Origin: Climacium dendroides
Lineage: Eukaryota > Streptophyta > Bryopsida > Hypnales > Climaciaceae
Reading direction: 5' to 3'
NCBI GenBank assembly: GCA_950106755.1
Contig: OX467089.1
Coordinates: 25,959,345-26,023,344, forward strand
DNA length: 64,000 bases
Part shown: in pieces, positions 11,978-22,738 of the stretch
Layout of the letters: each line of letters begins with the position of its first letter
Numbering within the stretch: position 1 is the stretch's first letter
Program-made: the position numbers and the translations under genes
The notes under the pieces: model-generated
Databases searched by the model: none
Seen by the model: only the letters and a program-made list of their open reading frames with translations
Told to the model about the DNA's origin: nothing

Positions 11978-12423
11978 TTAACCCTCAAAACATTGATGAA
12001 GACATTTGGAGTCCAATGGATGATAGGGAATCCTACATCAAGACAAAAGTGCAACTATTCATCCTTGAATTTTGTTGTGAAAAAAGGAATTCTTTTATAG
12101 TAGTTTGACTTCTAATAAGTACTTTTACAATTTTGTAAGGAAATGATTCACATGGTAATCAAAGGGATGATTTCCATGGTCACCAATCCGTCCTTTAACC
12201 CTAGAACGTCGAGGCGGACATTTGGTGTCCAATGGATGACAAAAAAATCTTTTAGTGGAGAACATGAGTGCAACTATTCGTCTTTGAAATTTTGTGTGAA
12301 AAGGAGAGATCTTCTAGAATACTTTGACTTTCAATGAGTGTTTTTGGATTTTTATTAACCCTATGATTCCTACAATATCAAATGGATGATTTCGAGGGCA
12401 CTAGTCTATCATTTAAAGGTTAA
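11978..12423. mobile_element. Two TTAA-type elements in tandem (H1, H2)
   Basis: H1 spans 11,978-12,198 and H2 spans 12,195-12,423; they share the TTAA at 12,195-12,198. Both begin TTAACCCT, continue with GACATTTGGWGTCCAATGGA, and contain GTGCAACTATTC about 70-75 bases in. A third relative is at 24,699-24,926. The arrangement could be tandem duplication or insertion of one copy at the TTAA border of the other. No coding sequence. Confidence 0.7.
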
Positions 12424-12472
12424 ATCAATTGAATGAGAAGTCAAGGTTATGTAAAATATACACACATTTCAG

Positions 12473-13082
12473 TTAACCCTTAAACAACGAGCTAGTCATT
12501 GAGGAAATCATTTGTTTGGGTACCACGTGAATTGTTGGCTTAAGAAAAATGCAAAAGCACTCATTGGGAGACAAGCTACTATAGAAGACGTTCCCTTTTC
12601 CTACAAAATTCCGAGGATGAATAAGGTAGAACTACCCATTACCACATAGATTTGCTATCTAAGTACTTTGGAGAAGCTATTTGTCAACTCTCATATTTTT
12701 CAAAATTTGAATTGTTTGAAAGAAGTCGATTGCAAAAAGAATGAAGTGACATTCCGCGAAGAATTGAATTTTTTTTGTGATTTTTCAAAACTGTAATGTT
12801 AAACTGTGAGTAGACCCTTGTTGAAGCATGACGAGACTATTGTTGAAGCGTGGGTTGATGTGTCTACTCCCCAAGTGCATTGCCATCATGGTGAAGGATT
12901 AGTAGTAAGATTGCGGTAATAGATGAGCCAGTGATGGAAATGGGAGGAACCGGTAGGTGGCGGAATTGGGTAAATGGTGGTATTGGGTAGTTCCACCTTA
13001 ATAGTTGCACTTCTGTCCTGCATGGAGAGATTCTTTATCATTCATCGGCCGGAAAACGTCCTTGGTGATGTTTAAGGATTAA
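12473..13082. mobile_element. TTAA-type element J carrying a nested insertion
   Basis: Left end TTAACCCTTAAACA, right end TGTTTAAGGATTAA. The right subterminal region, read in reverse, matches the left subterminal part of H1, H2 and the element at 24.7 kb, through AAGTGCAACTATT. The interior is occupied by the separate element at 12,623-12,999. Diverged relatives of the J interior occur at about 18,020-18,315 (+) and 22,165-22,290 (-). Confidence 0.65.
12623..12999. mobile_element. AAGGTRGA-type MITE nested in J
   Basis: TIRs are AAGGTAGAACTACCCATTA and its inverse TATTGGGTAGTTCCACCTT. Flanks are AAT on both sides (12,620-12,622 and 13,000-13,002). H1, which lacks the insertion, reads GATGAATAGTTGCAC (on its minus strand), where J reads GATGAAT, element, AATAGTTGCAC. 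That supports a short target duplication, AAT or AATA. A 3-base duplication would fit a PIF/Harbinger-like element; this is inference. Confidence 0.7.
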
Positions 13083-13090
13083 TATGTTCT

Positions 13091-13305
13091 CTAAGGTAGA
13101 GGCACCCTGAAGCATCCCTGTACCCAATGGCGTCTCTTTTAGGAAAGGACATCAGTTCAGAACCTAAATGTAGACATACCAAACATGACTTATTATTTTT
13201 TGACTCAAATGATAAGCCATATATGATCCACCTAGAATTGCATTTTAGAATGACGCCCCTTTCTAAAAAGGGACCCCATTGGGTACAAGGGTGCCTCTAC
13301 CTTAG
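13091..13305. mobile_element. AAGGTRGA-type MITE (K)
   Basis: The ends CTAAGGTAGAGGCACCC and GGGTGCCTCTACCTTAG are perfect 17-base inverse copies. The similarity continues inward through GTACCCAATGG and CCATTGGGTAC, with a small insertion in the left arm. The 76-codon open frame inside is not a supported gene. Confidence 0.8.
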
Positions 13306-13570
13306 GAGCAAAAAGAAAAGAAAAAAGAGTAAATTAAACAGAATCACCACTCGCTGATGATGAGTCTTCAAGTCTAAGAGCACGCCTGCAAGTGGGAACG
13401 GGCCACAGACTTCATGCTGAAGAAAGGGACTTGAAAGGGGCTCGAAAGGGGCTTGAAAGGGACTTGCAGCCTGCTTTCAGGCCCTGAGTGAAGTCCAGTC
13501 TGGATTCTTCCCGCTTGTTGACTTGGCCCCCCCACGGAAGCAGTTGTGGCAACTGAAGGGATCAGTCAAT

Positions 13571-13813
13571 CGGGAAAAAGCCCCCCCAATTGCTTTAGTA
13601 CTGCTGCAGTATTGTTTCAATGGGTTCACAGCATAGTACTGAAAGCATATTGTTGCAGTACTGCGAAAAGTATTGCAACAATATATTTTCAATAGACGCA
13701 CTGCAGATTTATTGAAACAATATTGTTTGCAGTATTGCAACAATATATTCTCAGTACTATACTGTTAACCCATTGAAACAATACTGCAACAATGGGGGGC
13801 TTTTTCCCAATAG
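13571..13813. mobile_element. Near-palindromic MITE with CGGGAAAAAGCCCCCC ends
   Basis: The left arm starts GGGAAAAAGCCCCCC and continues through TGCAGTATTGTTTCAATGGG. The right arm is the inverse, ending GGGGGGCTTTTTCCCAATAG. Arms of about 70 bases flank a core that is itself rich in TGTTGCAGTATTG-type inverse repeats, so the transcript could fold into a long hairpin. The GC-rich terminus stands out from the AT-rich surroundings. The target duplication is unclear. Confidence 0.8.
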
Positions 13814-14020
13814 TGATGGTAAGATAGAAACACCTAAAATCGTTACTTTAAGCAATTCAGCATAGGTAGAGGCATATTTTTTTTTAAATAATGTTTTTGT
13901 AGTATTAGCAAGAGAAAATCACGAATATTAGATTTTTTCAATGTGATATGTAATTTTTATGATTTTTCAAAGTGGCGGGTCTCTAGACCATTGGAATTGT
14001 CCCATAGGTGCACCTAAAAT
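13800..14020. repeat. Dispersed repeat shared with 62.85-63.08 kb
   Basis: The order of phrases AAGCAATTCARCATAG, TTTGTAGYATTAGCAA, ATATGTAATT and TTTTCAAAGTGG is the same here and at about 62,850-63,080, at roughly 70-75 percent similarity by eye. The family is unknown. Confidence 0.55.
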
Positions 14021-14261
14021 TGAACTGCGCAAAATTCAACAGTTAGCAAATTAGAGTTCACTATGTGTCCTTCAAGTGCATTAGCAAATCAAAGTTAAAC
14101 ATGTGTAAGACACATTAATAGGACTCTAAGGACACTTTAAGGGCACTCTATGGAATAAGGATGAAGTACAAGAATGGAATTGGGTATTTCTACCTTGGGT
14201 CATCTGCCATTGTTGGATACATTGGCTACAATCATGAACACCAATGTAACTTAATATTATT

Positions 14262-14692
14262 AAGGTGAAGGCACCCATAACTGATCAAATAAACAATTCT
14301 AGACATAATTTTTGGAGTAGTGCAAGGCAAAGCAAATATTTTCATAGTTGCATTGATAGAAATGACGAGGATTTCATTGATAAAAATTTGGTAATTTTAT
14401 TGCTTGAACTGAAATCACTATGAATTTGGGGAGGCAAAAAGTGCTCCAAACCCATAGCCAATGTCTAGATTCTTTTAATTCCGATCATTCAAGAACTACT
14501 TTCTTGTTTATTGTTCCTTACTTTCTTGCTCACTACTTTGGAACATGTGTCATGAATTTAAGAGTCCAAACTTTGAAAAGAAAAAAAAAAATTCCAAGCT
14601 TCGTTTGGAAATTTGTTCCAACCTTGGATTGGAAATACTGCATCCTATTGATTGGTGATGGGGTGTTAGTTAGAAATGGGTGCCTTCACCTT
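14262..14692. mobile_element. AAGGTRGA-type MITE (L)
   Basis: Ends AAGGTGAAGGCACCCA and TGGGTGCCTTCACCTT are perfect inverse copies. The right subterminal region (CCAAGCTTCG and CCAACCTTGG in reverse) resembles the left subterminal part of the element at 42.4 kb. The 110-codon open frame at 14,420-14,752 runs across the right border and is not supported as a gene. Confidence 0.8.
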
Positions 14693-16833
14693 GTTACTAT
14701 TGGTAATTGGTCTCCACCATTTAATATAGTCATTTCATTGATTGTCTTATGAAAAAACATCAAAATTCAAAAGGGTTCAAATTATTCAAAACATATATTG
14801 CTACAATCAATGAAGAACATTGCAAGATTGTGTTCATTGCAAATAGCTAAATAAAATGGAATAGAAAGAAGCCTTTGTACAACCTACTCAGACAACCTTA
14901 AAAAAACAAATATGAGGTTTAAACATGATGCTTATTTTCGGAGAGACGGAGTAGTTTTTCTTTATATAGTATGGATTCAAAATGTGATTTGTTGAATAAT
15001 AATCATTGCATAGAAATTTGCACAATGGTTCAACCATTGTTAGAAAGAGGGTTGCTATTATGTGAGCATAGGAGCCTAAACACATGAACCTAGAAGACTA
15101 TATATATATAAAAGTACCTTCAATGATTGTAAAATATCTACTTGTACATGTACTCAAGGCTCAAGGCTCAAGCATGTTTGCATTTTCATGCTTATACACT
15201 AGCATTGTTGCCCCTTAGAGAGGTGGTAAATTATGTATCAATCATCAATTATGTAGGTGTTATGAAGTTCTAGGAGGTGGTTGGTGTCAAGTATCAACCA
15301 AACCTTATAGTAAATTTGTTTCATTCACACCATCCATAGATGCATAGCAATCCATCCATAAAATAATTTTATGGTAAAACATAGGAATGTATCTTTCAAT
15401 TATGCTTAGATTTATAGATTCAAATTTGGATTTGTTGAGTGTAAATTACTTTATCATGATGATTCACCCACCCTAAATAATAGAAGTGGTCAATGGACCA
15501 TTCTACCACTTACAAAGTGCAATGAAACTTTAATACCAAGTTATTTACACAAAATTATGGAGTTAACTTTTGGAACCATCAATACAAGTCTTGGGATTGA
15601 CAATTTAATTTGTATGGTTTTGTAAAAACTTTAATTTTTTTATCACATTCTCTACATGTGCATGATAATTGAGTCTTGAATCAATCAAGAACCATTTTAA
15701 TAATTCAATGGTAGGATAAAATTTCATCACAAGTATAATCAAGTAGAATAATTATCTTAAAATTAGTTATAAGGGTGGTCTTGAATTGGTATGAGGATCT
15801 TAGTACAACAAAGATATTCTTCTCTTAACACCAAGTGTAAACATCCAAAAATTTATTAGTAATTTTTTTATTAAAATTTAGCATTTTAAATATTTTATTA
15901 AAAATTAATGCTAAACCAAGTAGATGAAGATACTATGATAAATAGAATGAATACTCTCGAAACAAAAATAAACCTGGAACATGTATACCAATACTAGTAG
16001 AAAGACAATGGAATTGCGTACCCATATGATATTACTACAACAAAATAAATCATACACAAAGTAAGAGTAGCTGCCAAAAATTACACAACATTCATAACAC
16101 TAATCATTGTACTTGATCCCAATTGGTATACAAACAATTATTCCGGAAATGCCTTCATTCACCATATACTACCATGAACCAAATAATTCACCACATTTAC
16201 TAAAACCAAAATATATTATATATAAACCATCACTCCATCCTATGCAAACTACAACTTTATTTTCCAATTTACTACCAACTTTAAAACTCTTTAAAATACA
16301 AGACACACATCTTGTTTAAATATCCAATATAACAACACACACAAGATAATACCAATAAAAAATGAACCAATACCTTGTCCTTCCTAAACATTCCATAAAC
16401 ATTAGATTACTAATACTCTCTCCTAATATATCCAAAAAATTGCTATTGTTATAGAAATGGATCGTTCTTACCAATACAATAACAACCACCAAACTCTAGA
16501 AATCCAACAACATATTTTGCAGAATATAACATATATACAATTCTAATCAAAAGATTGAATTCTTAGCATGCCTACTAGATCTCCGAATATACTTAAAGAC
16601 AAACTAACTGTCATTCATACTTTACTCCATATCCTACAAAATAAATATTCAAATGAACCATTACACATCTTCACATATAGCATAAATTCTATTTACTTGT
16701 CATCAATCAAATCAAACATCCTACATTATAAACATGATTGTCAAAGTGACTAACGATCAAATTTGTCGATCCGCTTAAGATCATGCTAGTTGTCTAGCAT
16801 AGGGTGGATATATTGCAAGTTTGACTATTTGCC
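14693..16833. other. AT-rich DNA, no gene seen
   Basis: Several short open frames exist but none has recognisable content. The composition is strongly AT-rich. No TIR pair was found by eye. Confidence 0.4.
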
Positions 16834-17090
16834 CCTTAGAGTATCCATCCTTTGAGCATTTGTTCCATCTTTTGAATATCCACCCCATCCCTAGAATTCC
16901 CACCCTATTTATTTAAGTTCTTGCCCCTTCACTTACATATATGCCACTTGAATATCTTCCCATCTTTTGAGTATGTGTCCTATCTTTTGAGTATATGCCC
17001 CATTCCTTGAACGTATGCTCCATCCTTTAAGTTCCTACCTCATTTGTGTAAATTCGTACCTCTTCACTTGCATTGTCATCCGAGTCCTTG
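16834..17090. repeat. Degenerate minisatellite, units of about 20-24 bases
   Basis: Variants of CTTTTGAGTATNTGCCCCAT follow one another for about 250 bases. Two longer stretches (near 16,890-16,960 and 17,020-17,090) share the phrase TTAAGTTC followed by CCTCTTCACTT or CCCCTTCACTT, so there is a second, higher-order repeat. Confidence 0.7.
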
Positions 17091-18415
17091 AGTTCCCCCA
17101 AGATTCCTTTGCTATTTACAAGAGAAGCCAAGATTATTAATTTCTTCAAATAATGTATGTGTCTCTTCACCCACAATTCCATTATTTTTATAAAATTAAA
17201 TTATAAAATTGAGGGTAGAAGTGTTATTTTTAGTTGAGATTTCTAGAGACGGCGACCTTTTGGATGGCACTAGTTTAGTCCCTAGGTATGCAACTCTTAG
17301 AGACTTATATGCAAGGGTCATTGGCATTAAAATGACTTAGGTAAAAATTATTTCAAATTAAAAGGACCAAAAGTTATATAAAGACCAAATTAAATAAAAT
17401 GAGATGTAGAAAATGTTGGATTGGATATTTATTTAAAAATCTTTATAATGTATGTGAAGAATTGAAACACCAATGCATAATTTTTAAAATTCATATAAAA
17501 AGTTCCCTCCAATTAATATTAAGATTCATTTGTAATATTTTATTTATAATAAAAGACCTTAAATTTTTGTTAAAAATTCCAAAAAATTTAGATAGCTTAC
17601 GCTATGATAGATGTATTAAAAATTCATATAATTTTGTTTTTAATGTTATATTGACCTAAAAAGATATTCATTTTATGTATATAATAATATTTTTGGATTC
17701 CTTGTTGAAAGGGCTACAAGAGTTGTAAATCCTATCCTTGAAGACAGTTATGTATTATTTGATGTAAGAGGCATTTTAGAAACACATGCCCAAACCACAA
17801 ATATTGAATTTGCATTTGCCTTCAATATGATTGAGAATTTTCTAGAATTGACCCTACCACTCAAGAGGGCAATTTTTTTTAGCATAGTTTAATTTGTAGA
17901 CTAAAAACAACCCTCACTGTAACACCTTGAAGTTCATGGGCTCTATGGATGTAGAGGCATTAATCCTACAATTTTCCTTAGTGTAATTTGTAAAATCTCC
18001 TTATAAAGTAAACATGCCTAATACCAAGCAAATTTACTATCTAGGTACTTGAGAAAAGTTATTTGTGAACTCACGTGTTTTCAAAGCTTGAGAAGTTTGA
18101 GAGAAGTCACTTCTAAATAGAATGAAGTGTCCCCTCTCCAAGTGCATTGTCATGATGTTAAAGGGTTGCTAAGATTGTAGTAACGGGTGGGTGAATAATG
18201 CAAATGGGGGGGTTTAGGAGTAGATGTGGGAATTGGGTGATTGTTGGCATTAAGTTGTTCTATCATGTGCATAGCTACAATGCACTTTTGAATGGAGAAA
18301 GACCATATGAAACAATTGCATCTTTCTTTTGAACAAAGAAATCATCTACTTCACACCCACTTGCTTAATTCTTAGAAAATTCCCTTAAGGCCTCATTGAC
18401 AACATTCATATCATT
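17091..18415. other. Repeat-derived gene-free DNA
   Basis: 17,400-17,650 is extremely AT-rich. About 18,020-18,315 is a diverged relative of the interior and right part of element J (12,650-13,040): it shares TTTRCTATCTARGTACTT, CTCCAAGTGCATTG and GAATTGGGT in the same order. No supported gene. Confidence 0.5.
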
Positions 18416-18427
18416 TAGTAGCATGCA

Positions 18428-18645
18428 TCAGAGGGGATTTGAGTCTTCTAGAAGACTATTTCAATGTTTTTCCCCTTATTGCGAACCAATGTTGTTAGAA
18501 TTTTTTTTTTAATTTAATATTAAAAATTATCATCTAACATAGCCATCTCTCAACCATGTCAGACTATTGATGTGGCACAATTTCAAGGTTTTCCATAGTC
18601 CAAAAACTTATAGTCTTCTAAAGGCCTCAAAAAACATCTAATATA
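18428..18645. mobile_element. CATTAGATG-type MITE, second copy
   Basis: Left GGGGATTTGAGTCTTCTAGA and right TTCTAAAGGCCTCAAAAAAC are degraded inverse copies. The interior CATAGCCATCTCTCAACCATG matches the element at 5614-5899. Confidence 0.6.
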
Positions 18646-18751
18646 TTATCACTGCCTTGGCTTTACAATGACCAGTTGGCTCTATTATTGATTGAAAAAG
18701 ATTTGATTGTCTCACACTTAATTAGGAGTGTGCACATTCTAAAGCTAGCTG

Positions 18752-18915
18752 TTTTAGGTGAACCTATGAGACAAGGATGAACTCAAATGAAAAATCCACA
18801 TTTATATTTTTGCCGAGATTTTTGCACACAATGAGCTCCATTCCTCAAAGAATTTTCCATGTCTTATTGGCTGAAATACTTAAGTTATCAATTAACTCAT
18901 AGGTACCTCTACCTT
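18752..18915. mobile_element. AAGGTRGA-type MITE (O), short and degraded
   Basis: The left end TTTTAGGTGAACCTATGAG and the right end CTCATAGGTACCTCTACCTTA form an imperfect inverted repeat with the AAGGTAGAGGTACC terminus of the K, L, M and N elements. Confidence 0.5.
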
Positions 18916-20860
18916 AGTTCAATTAAAAAGATCCACACAACAAGAAAAATAGTAGAATAAACTTGCAAAACATTGCACAAACAAAATTCAAATCCCTCAC
19001 CATATAAATATAGAGACTTGCATGTTCTGAAATTTGGCGTGGTTGTTAAGTGTCATGTTGAGATTTACCTTCAAAAAACATAATGCAAAATGATTTCTTC
19101 CTACAAATTTTATAGCAATTTGAAGGGGGTGAAGCTTAAATCTAGTTAAAAATTCCTTGCAACCCTTCACCGTACAGTGTGCAAGTCATTGGGCGGTGAT
19201 ACAAAATTTTGTTCTCATCGCAATTGAATTGGTAGTTGAATTGTGCAGTTATTGTTTGGTAAATAGCAATGGTTGTTGTCCAGTTTTTGGATATGTGCCG
19301 TAAATGGCAGATTTTTTTTCTAACCATTTACGAGAAATCTTTAACCAAAATTTAAATTTGCAAGTCTGGCGCTAGGGATCGTGACTCGCGGCAAGCTTGA
19401 GCTATGAGTCCCCATTGAGTTGAGTTTTCTCTACAAATTTGATTGCAGGCTATCTTGGTGTGCAGGGGAAGCTCTCATTCCATTGAGCCCTTGATCATAA
19501 AAATATGAGCACATGAGATTTACAAAAGGAGAACCACCTCAACAAAACTATTAACCTTGCCTACAAGGTCATGTAACATTTTTTTTGGTAGCATAGCATT
19601 TTGGGTCATCCATTTACAAATAGGATTTTCATTTTTCATTTTTGAAATGTTCACACAACCTGTGGTTGAGGTCTTGAGGAGTAGTTTTAAGGCGCAACAA
19701 TTTTCATAGCTTTTGATCACATGGTTAAAAAGTTATTGTATGATATGTAGTTTCTTTTGGAGCCTAGGCAAGGTGGGCAACTCACAAAAAAATCACTTTT
19801 TAAGAAATAAAAATTTGGAAGTGGTTTTATGAACGTAGAAAGCATTGAATCATTCCATTTTGATTGATGGGACAAAAGTTATGAGTAGTTTTAGTTTGCA
19901 AGTACTTATTAAATCTCTACTCTAAAATAAACTTTGAAATTCTTTATTTAACTCAATTTTCAATATTTTTGGAAAAAATAAAATTATAGGATGTAGATTG
20001 TTTATTACAACATTACAACCATCAAGATTGGCATTTTTCAATTCCATAACTATGTTCTTGACAATTTAGTTTTTCTCCGCTTACTTCTACTTATTATTAT
20101 TTTCAATCATGAATATGAAAATATTTTTTGTTGAAATTTTCAATTGTTCAATCATGCGGGTATTTCCAATTTATTTCTTCAACATATTATAAAAAGTTGC
20201 AAGTTGTAGGATCTACACATTTTTGGGTAAAAAGTTTGAAAGATGAAATATAACCATTGGAAAGAGTAGAAAATACCTCTTTTTGAAATTTAAGTGTCAT
20301 GATCTTGCAATTGATAAGGTTTCTTATTTTGAAATTTTAGGAGGGTGTATTCTAACAAATTAACTAAAGGATCATGTAGTTGGATTTGTTAAATAAATAA
20401 AAATAAAGATTTTAGCCTTACTTTGGAGTCTAGTATTTTGAAGATGTTTTGAATTTCTAAACATAAAAGAACATCACTTTTTCCAACTTTACTAGCTATT
20501 TTATTTGAATTCCTATATTGAACCAATTTTTCAAGTACCAACCTTGTTTATTTTTTCTATTTTTTAATCCTAAACAGAAAATTTATAGATTTTTTACCAT
20601 ATTTTTGTTGATGTTTTCAAATTGAAATTGAATTTTTTTCCAATTCCATTGGCTAACTTTGAACTAGTTGCTAATTTTTCCCAAACTCTAATTGCAACTA
20701 ACGCTAGCTCTTTCCAAGTTTATATTATGATTATTTTACAATATTTGGCGCAATTGAAAATAACCCTACATTATTATTTTGATGTTCAAATGAAAACCAT
20801 TCTTCAATTAAGAACAAGTGTGCGCTTTGATGTACATTTTTGATACAATGAACACAAGAC
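18916..20860. other. Gene-free DNA with a relative of element B
   Basis: The segment 19,990-20,330 in reverse matches the right half of element B, including a phrase like GAATTGAAAAATGCCAATCT and a GTAGAAG-type stretch. No terminus with TTAA could be assigned. The rest shows no gene. Confidence 0.45.
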
Positions 20861-21522
20861 TTAGGGCCTATTTACATAGAAAATGTGGATTCCAACCCAG
20901 TAACCCACGACTACAAGTGGTACCTTAATCAAGGGATGAGACCACTTTAAGTGGGGTACCATGTTTGAAACAAGGAACTCGCAGGTGGATAGTGGTTCAA
21001 ACATTTGGTGTAAATTGAAAGAGTTGAATCATGGCCCATTGTGCACTTGGGTTGAATTTTTAAAGTAGAATTATCCATAAAAGCCTATTTTAGATTTACC
21101 CCATAGTCATAGAACCTTTCGTAGTCAACATTATCCTACATCTCTTTATACTGTTTGGTTTGGTTTCTCTCTAATTTTGGTTGTTTCAAATGATTCCAAA
21201 CCAAAAATGACCCCAAAACAAACAATATGCAAATATAAATGATTGGCGCAAAAAAGTCTACCCATATTTCATCTTGACCTTTGGGATTGTGTACCTCCAA
21301 GACCTTTCCAAGAAATACTTCCCTTAGGTCCAAGAAGTCACTATCCACTTCAAGCCATGTAGGATTTCAACAAAGATTTTCATCCATTGAAAAAATGATG
21401 GGCTATAACCCAAGTTCTATTTGGTATAAACTCCAAAGTTAGGTATGACAAATATCTTCCAATTAAAACACTCCATTTCTTTGGGCTCCAACCCAAAGTT
21501 TTTAGGTGTAAATAGGCGCTTA
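20861..21522. mobile_element. Tourist/PIF-Harbinger-like MITE
   Basis: TTA followed by GGGCCTATTTACA at the left is mirrored by TGTAAATAGGCGC and TTA at the right. A GGGCCT-type terminus with a TTA duplication is typical of plant Tourist elements. The element is 656 bases between the duplications, with no transposase frame. Confidence 0.75.
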
Positions 21523-22738
21523 AGCTTATCTATTGTGAGAGCTTTAAGTTACTACCCAAGCATATCAAAATTGACATATTTGGGAGGGCTTGTGACCGAA
21601 ACTTTTTCACCATCTCCTGTTGTGAAGTAGATTCAAGTTTTTGCTTCAATTATGTATTAGATAATGATGGGTTGTGCTAGCGGTGAATAGGTTATTGTAC
21701 ATAATTGATTGTATAGTAGAATGGAAGGATTCAATCATTTAGGCATTGGGAATTAAATGGAAATCACAACATAAGGTACCTTTAGAGGGATGATACCTTT
21801 TGCAATGTTATGTTATTTCATTGCAAGAAGGAACAACTATCAAGTGGACAAACCATTAAGCAAAGAGCATCAAAAGATTTATCTTTAATTTAAAATTTTA
21901 ATTTCTAACTACCAAAGATTAAAGAGCTATCCAAAGCAAATACCAAGTGGTGGTTGTGCAAAAGTCAAAGTGACCTCCATGTCACTAATGAAAGTCAAAG
22001 TGACCTAATTTGTATTTGAGAGGAAATTATGTTTGACCTTACATCGAATTTGACTAATTTGACTAATTTGCAAAAACAAACAATTGATTGAAGAATCATT
22101 GGTGTTGGTTGACTTGGGTCCATGCAACGTGAAACAACCAAAGATCATCAATCACTCAATAATTCCAACACCTATTGGACCCTCCCATTTACATCAATCA
22201 CCCACCCCATTATCACAATCTCAACTATCTTTTAGCATCATGACAATGCACTTGGGGAGAATACACGTCAATGTGTGGTTTACCCATGCCACACTTTACC
22301 AATTCAATCCCAACAAACTTTGAAAACACACAGAAAATTCATTTCTAGTTGGAATGTCTTGATTCTACTTGCAAATGAAATGAAAATGAGCCGTTCTCTC
22401 CAACTTCTCAATCCTTTCAGAAATACGCGAGTCGACAAATATCATATCCAAGGTACTTCGATAGCAAATCTGCTTGCTACTGTTTACTTTACAGCACCAG
22501 TAGTGAGCTGCCAAGGCTTGACTTCCGAGATGCCACAATTTGTTGAATGAAGCTCGTGAGAGGTTTCATTGACTTCCTGTTTGCAGTAATCGACAAGAAA
22601 AAGCGTCGAGTCCATGTGCGGGATTCCTGGCAGCCAGACGGAAGAAATCTCAGGATCTGGTAAAGCTTGCTGCCACTTGAATTGCATAAACGGAGTATTG
22701 TCGCAAGTGCCCGCTGACGGACCTGTTTTCAACTTCAA
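21523..22738. other. Downstream flank and 3' region of the ceramide synthase gene
   Basis: About 22,165-22,290 in reverse matches part of element J (CTCCCCAAGTGCATTG and flanking phrases). 22,360-22,738 is less AT-rich and abuts the last coding exon on the minus strand, so it probably holds the 3' untranslated region. Open frames on both strands here have no recognisable content. Confidence 0.45.

Noticed and set aside
13127..13357. 76-codon open frame
   Set aside because: Mostly contained in the K element between its terminal inverted repeats.
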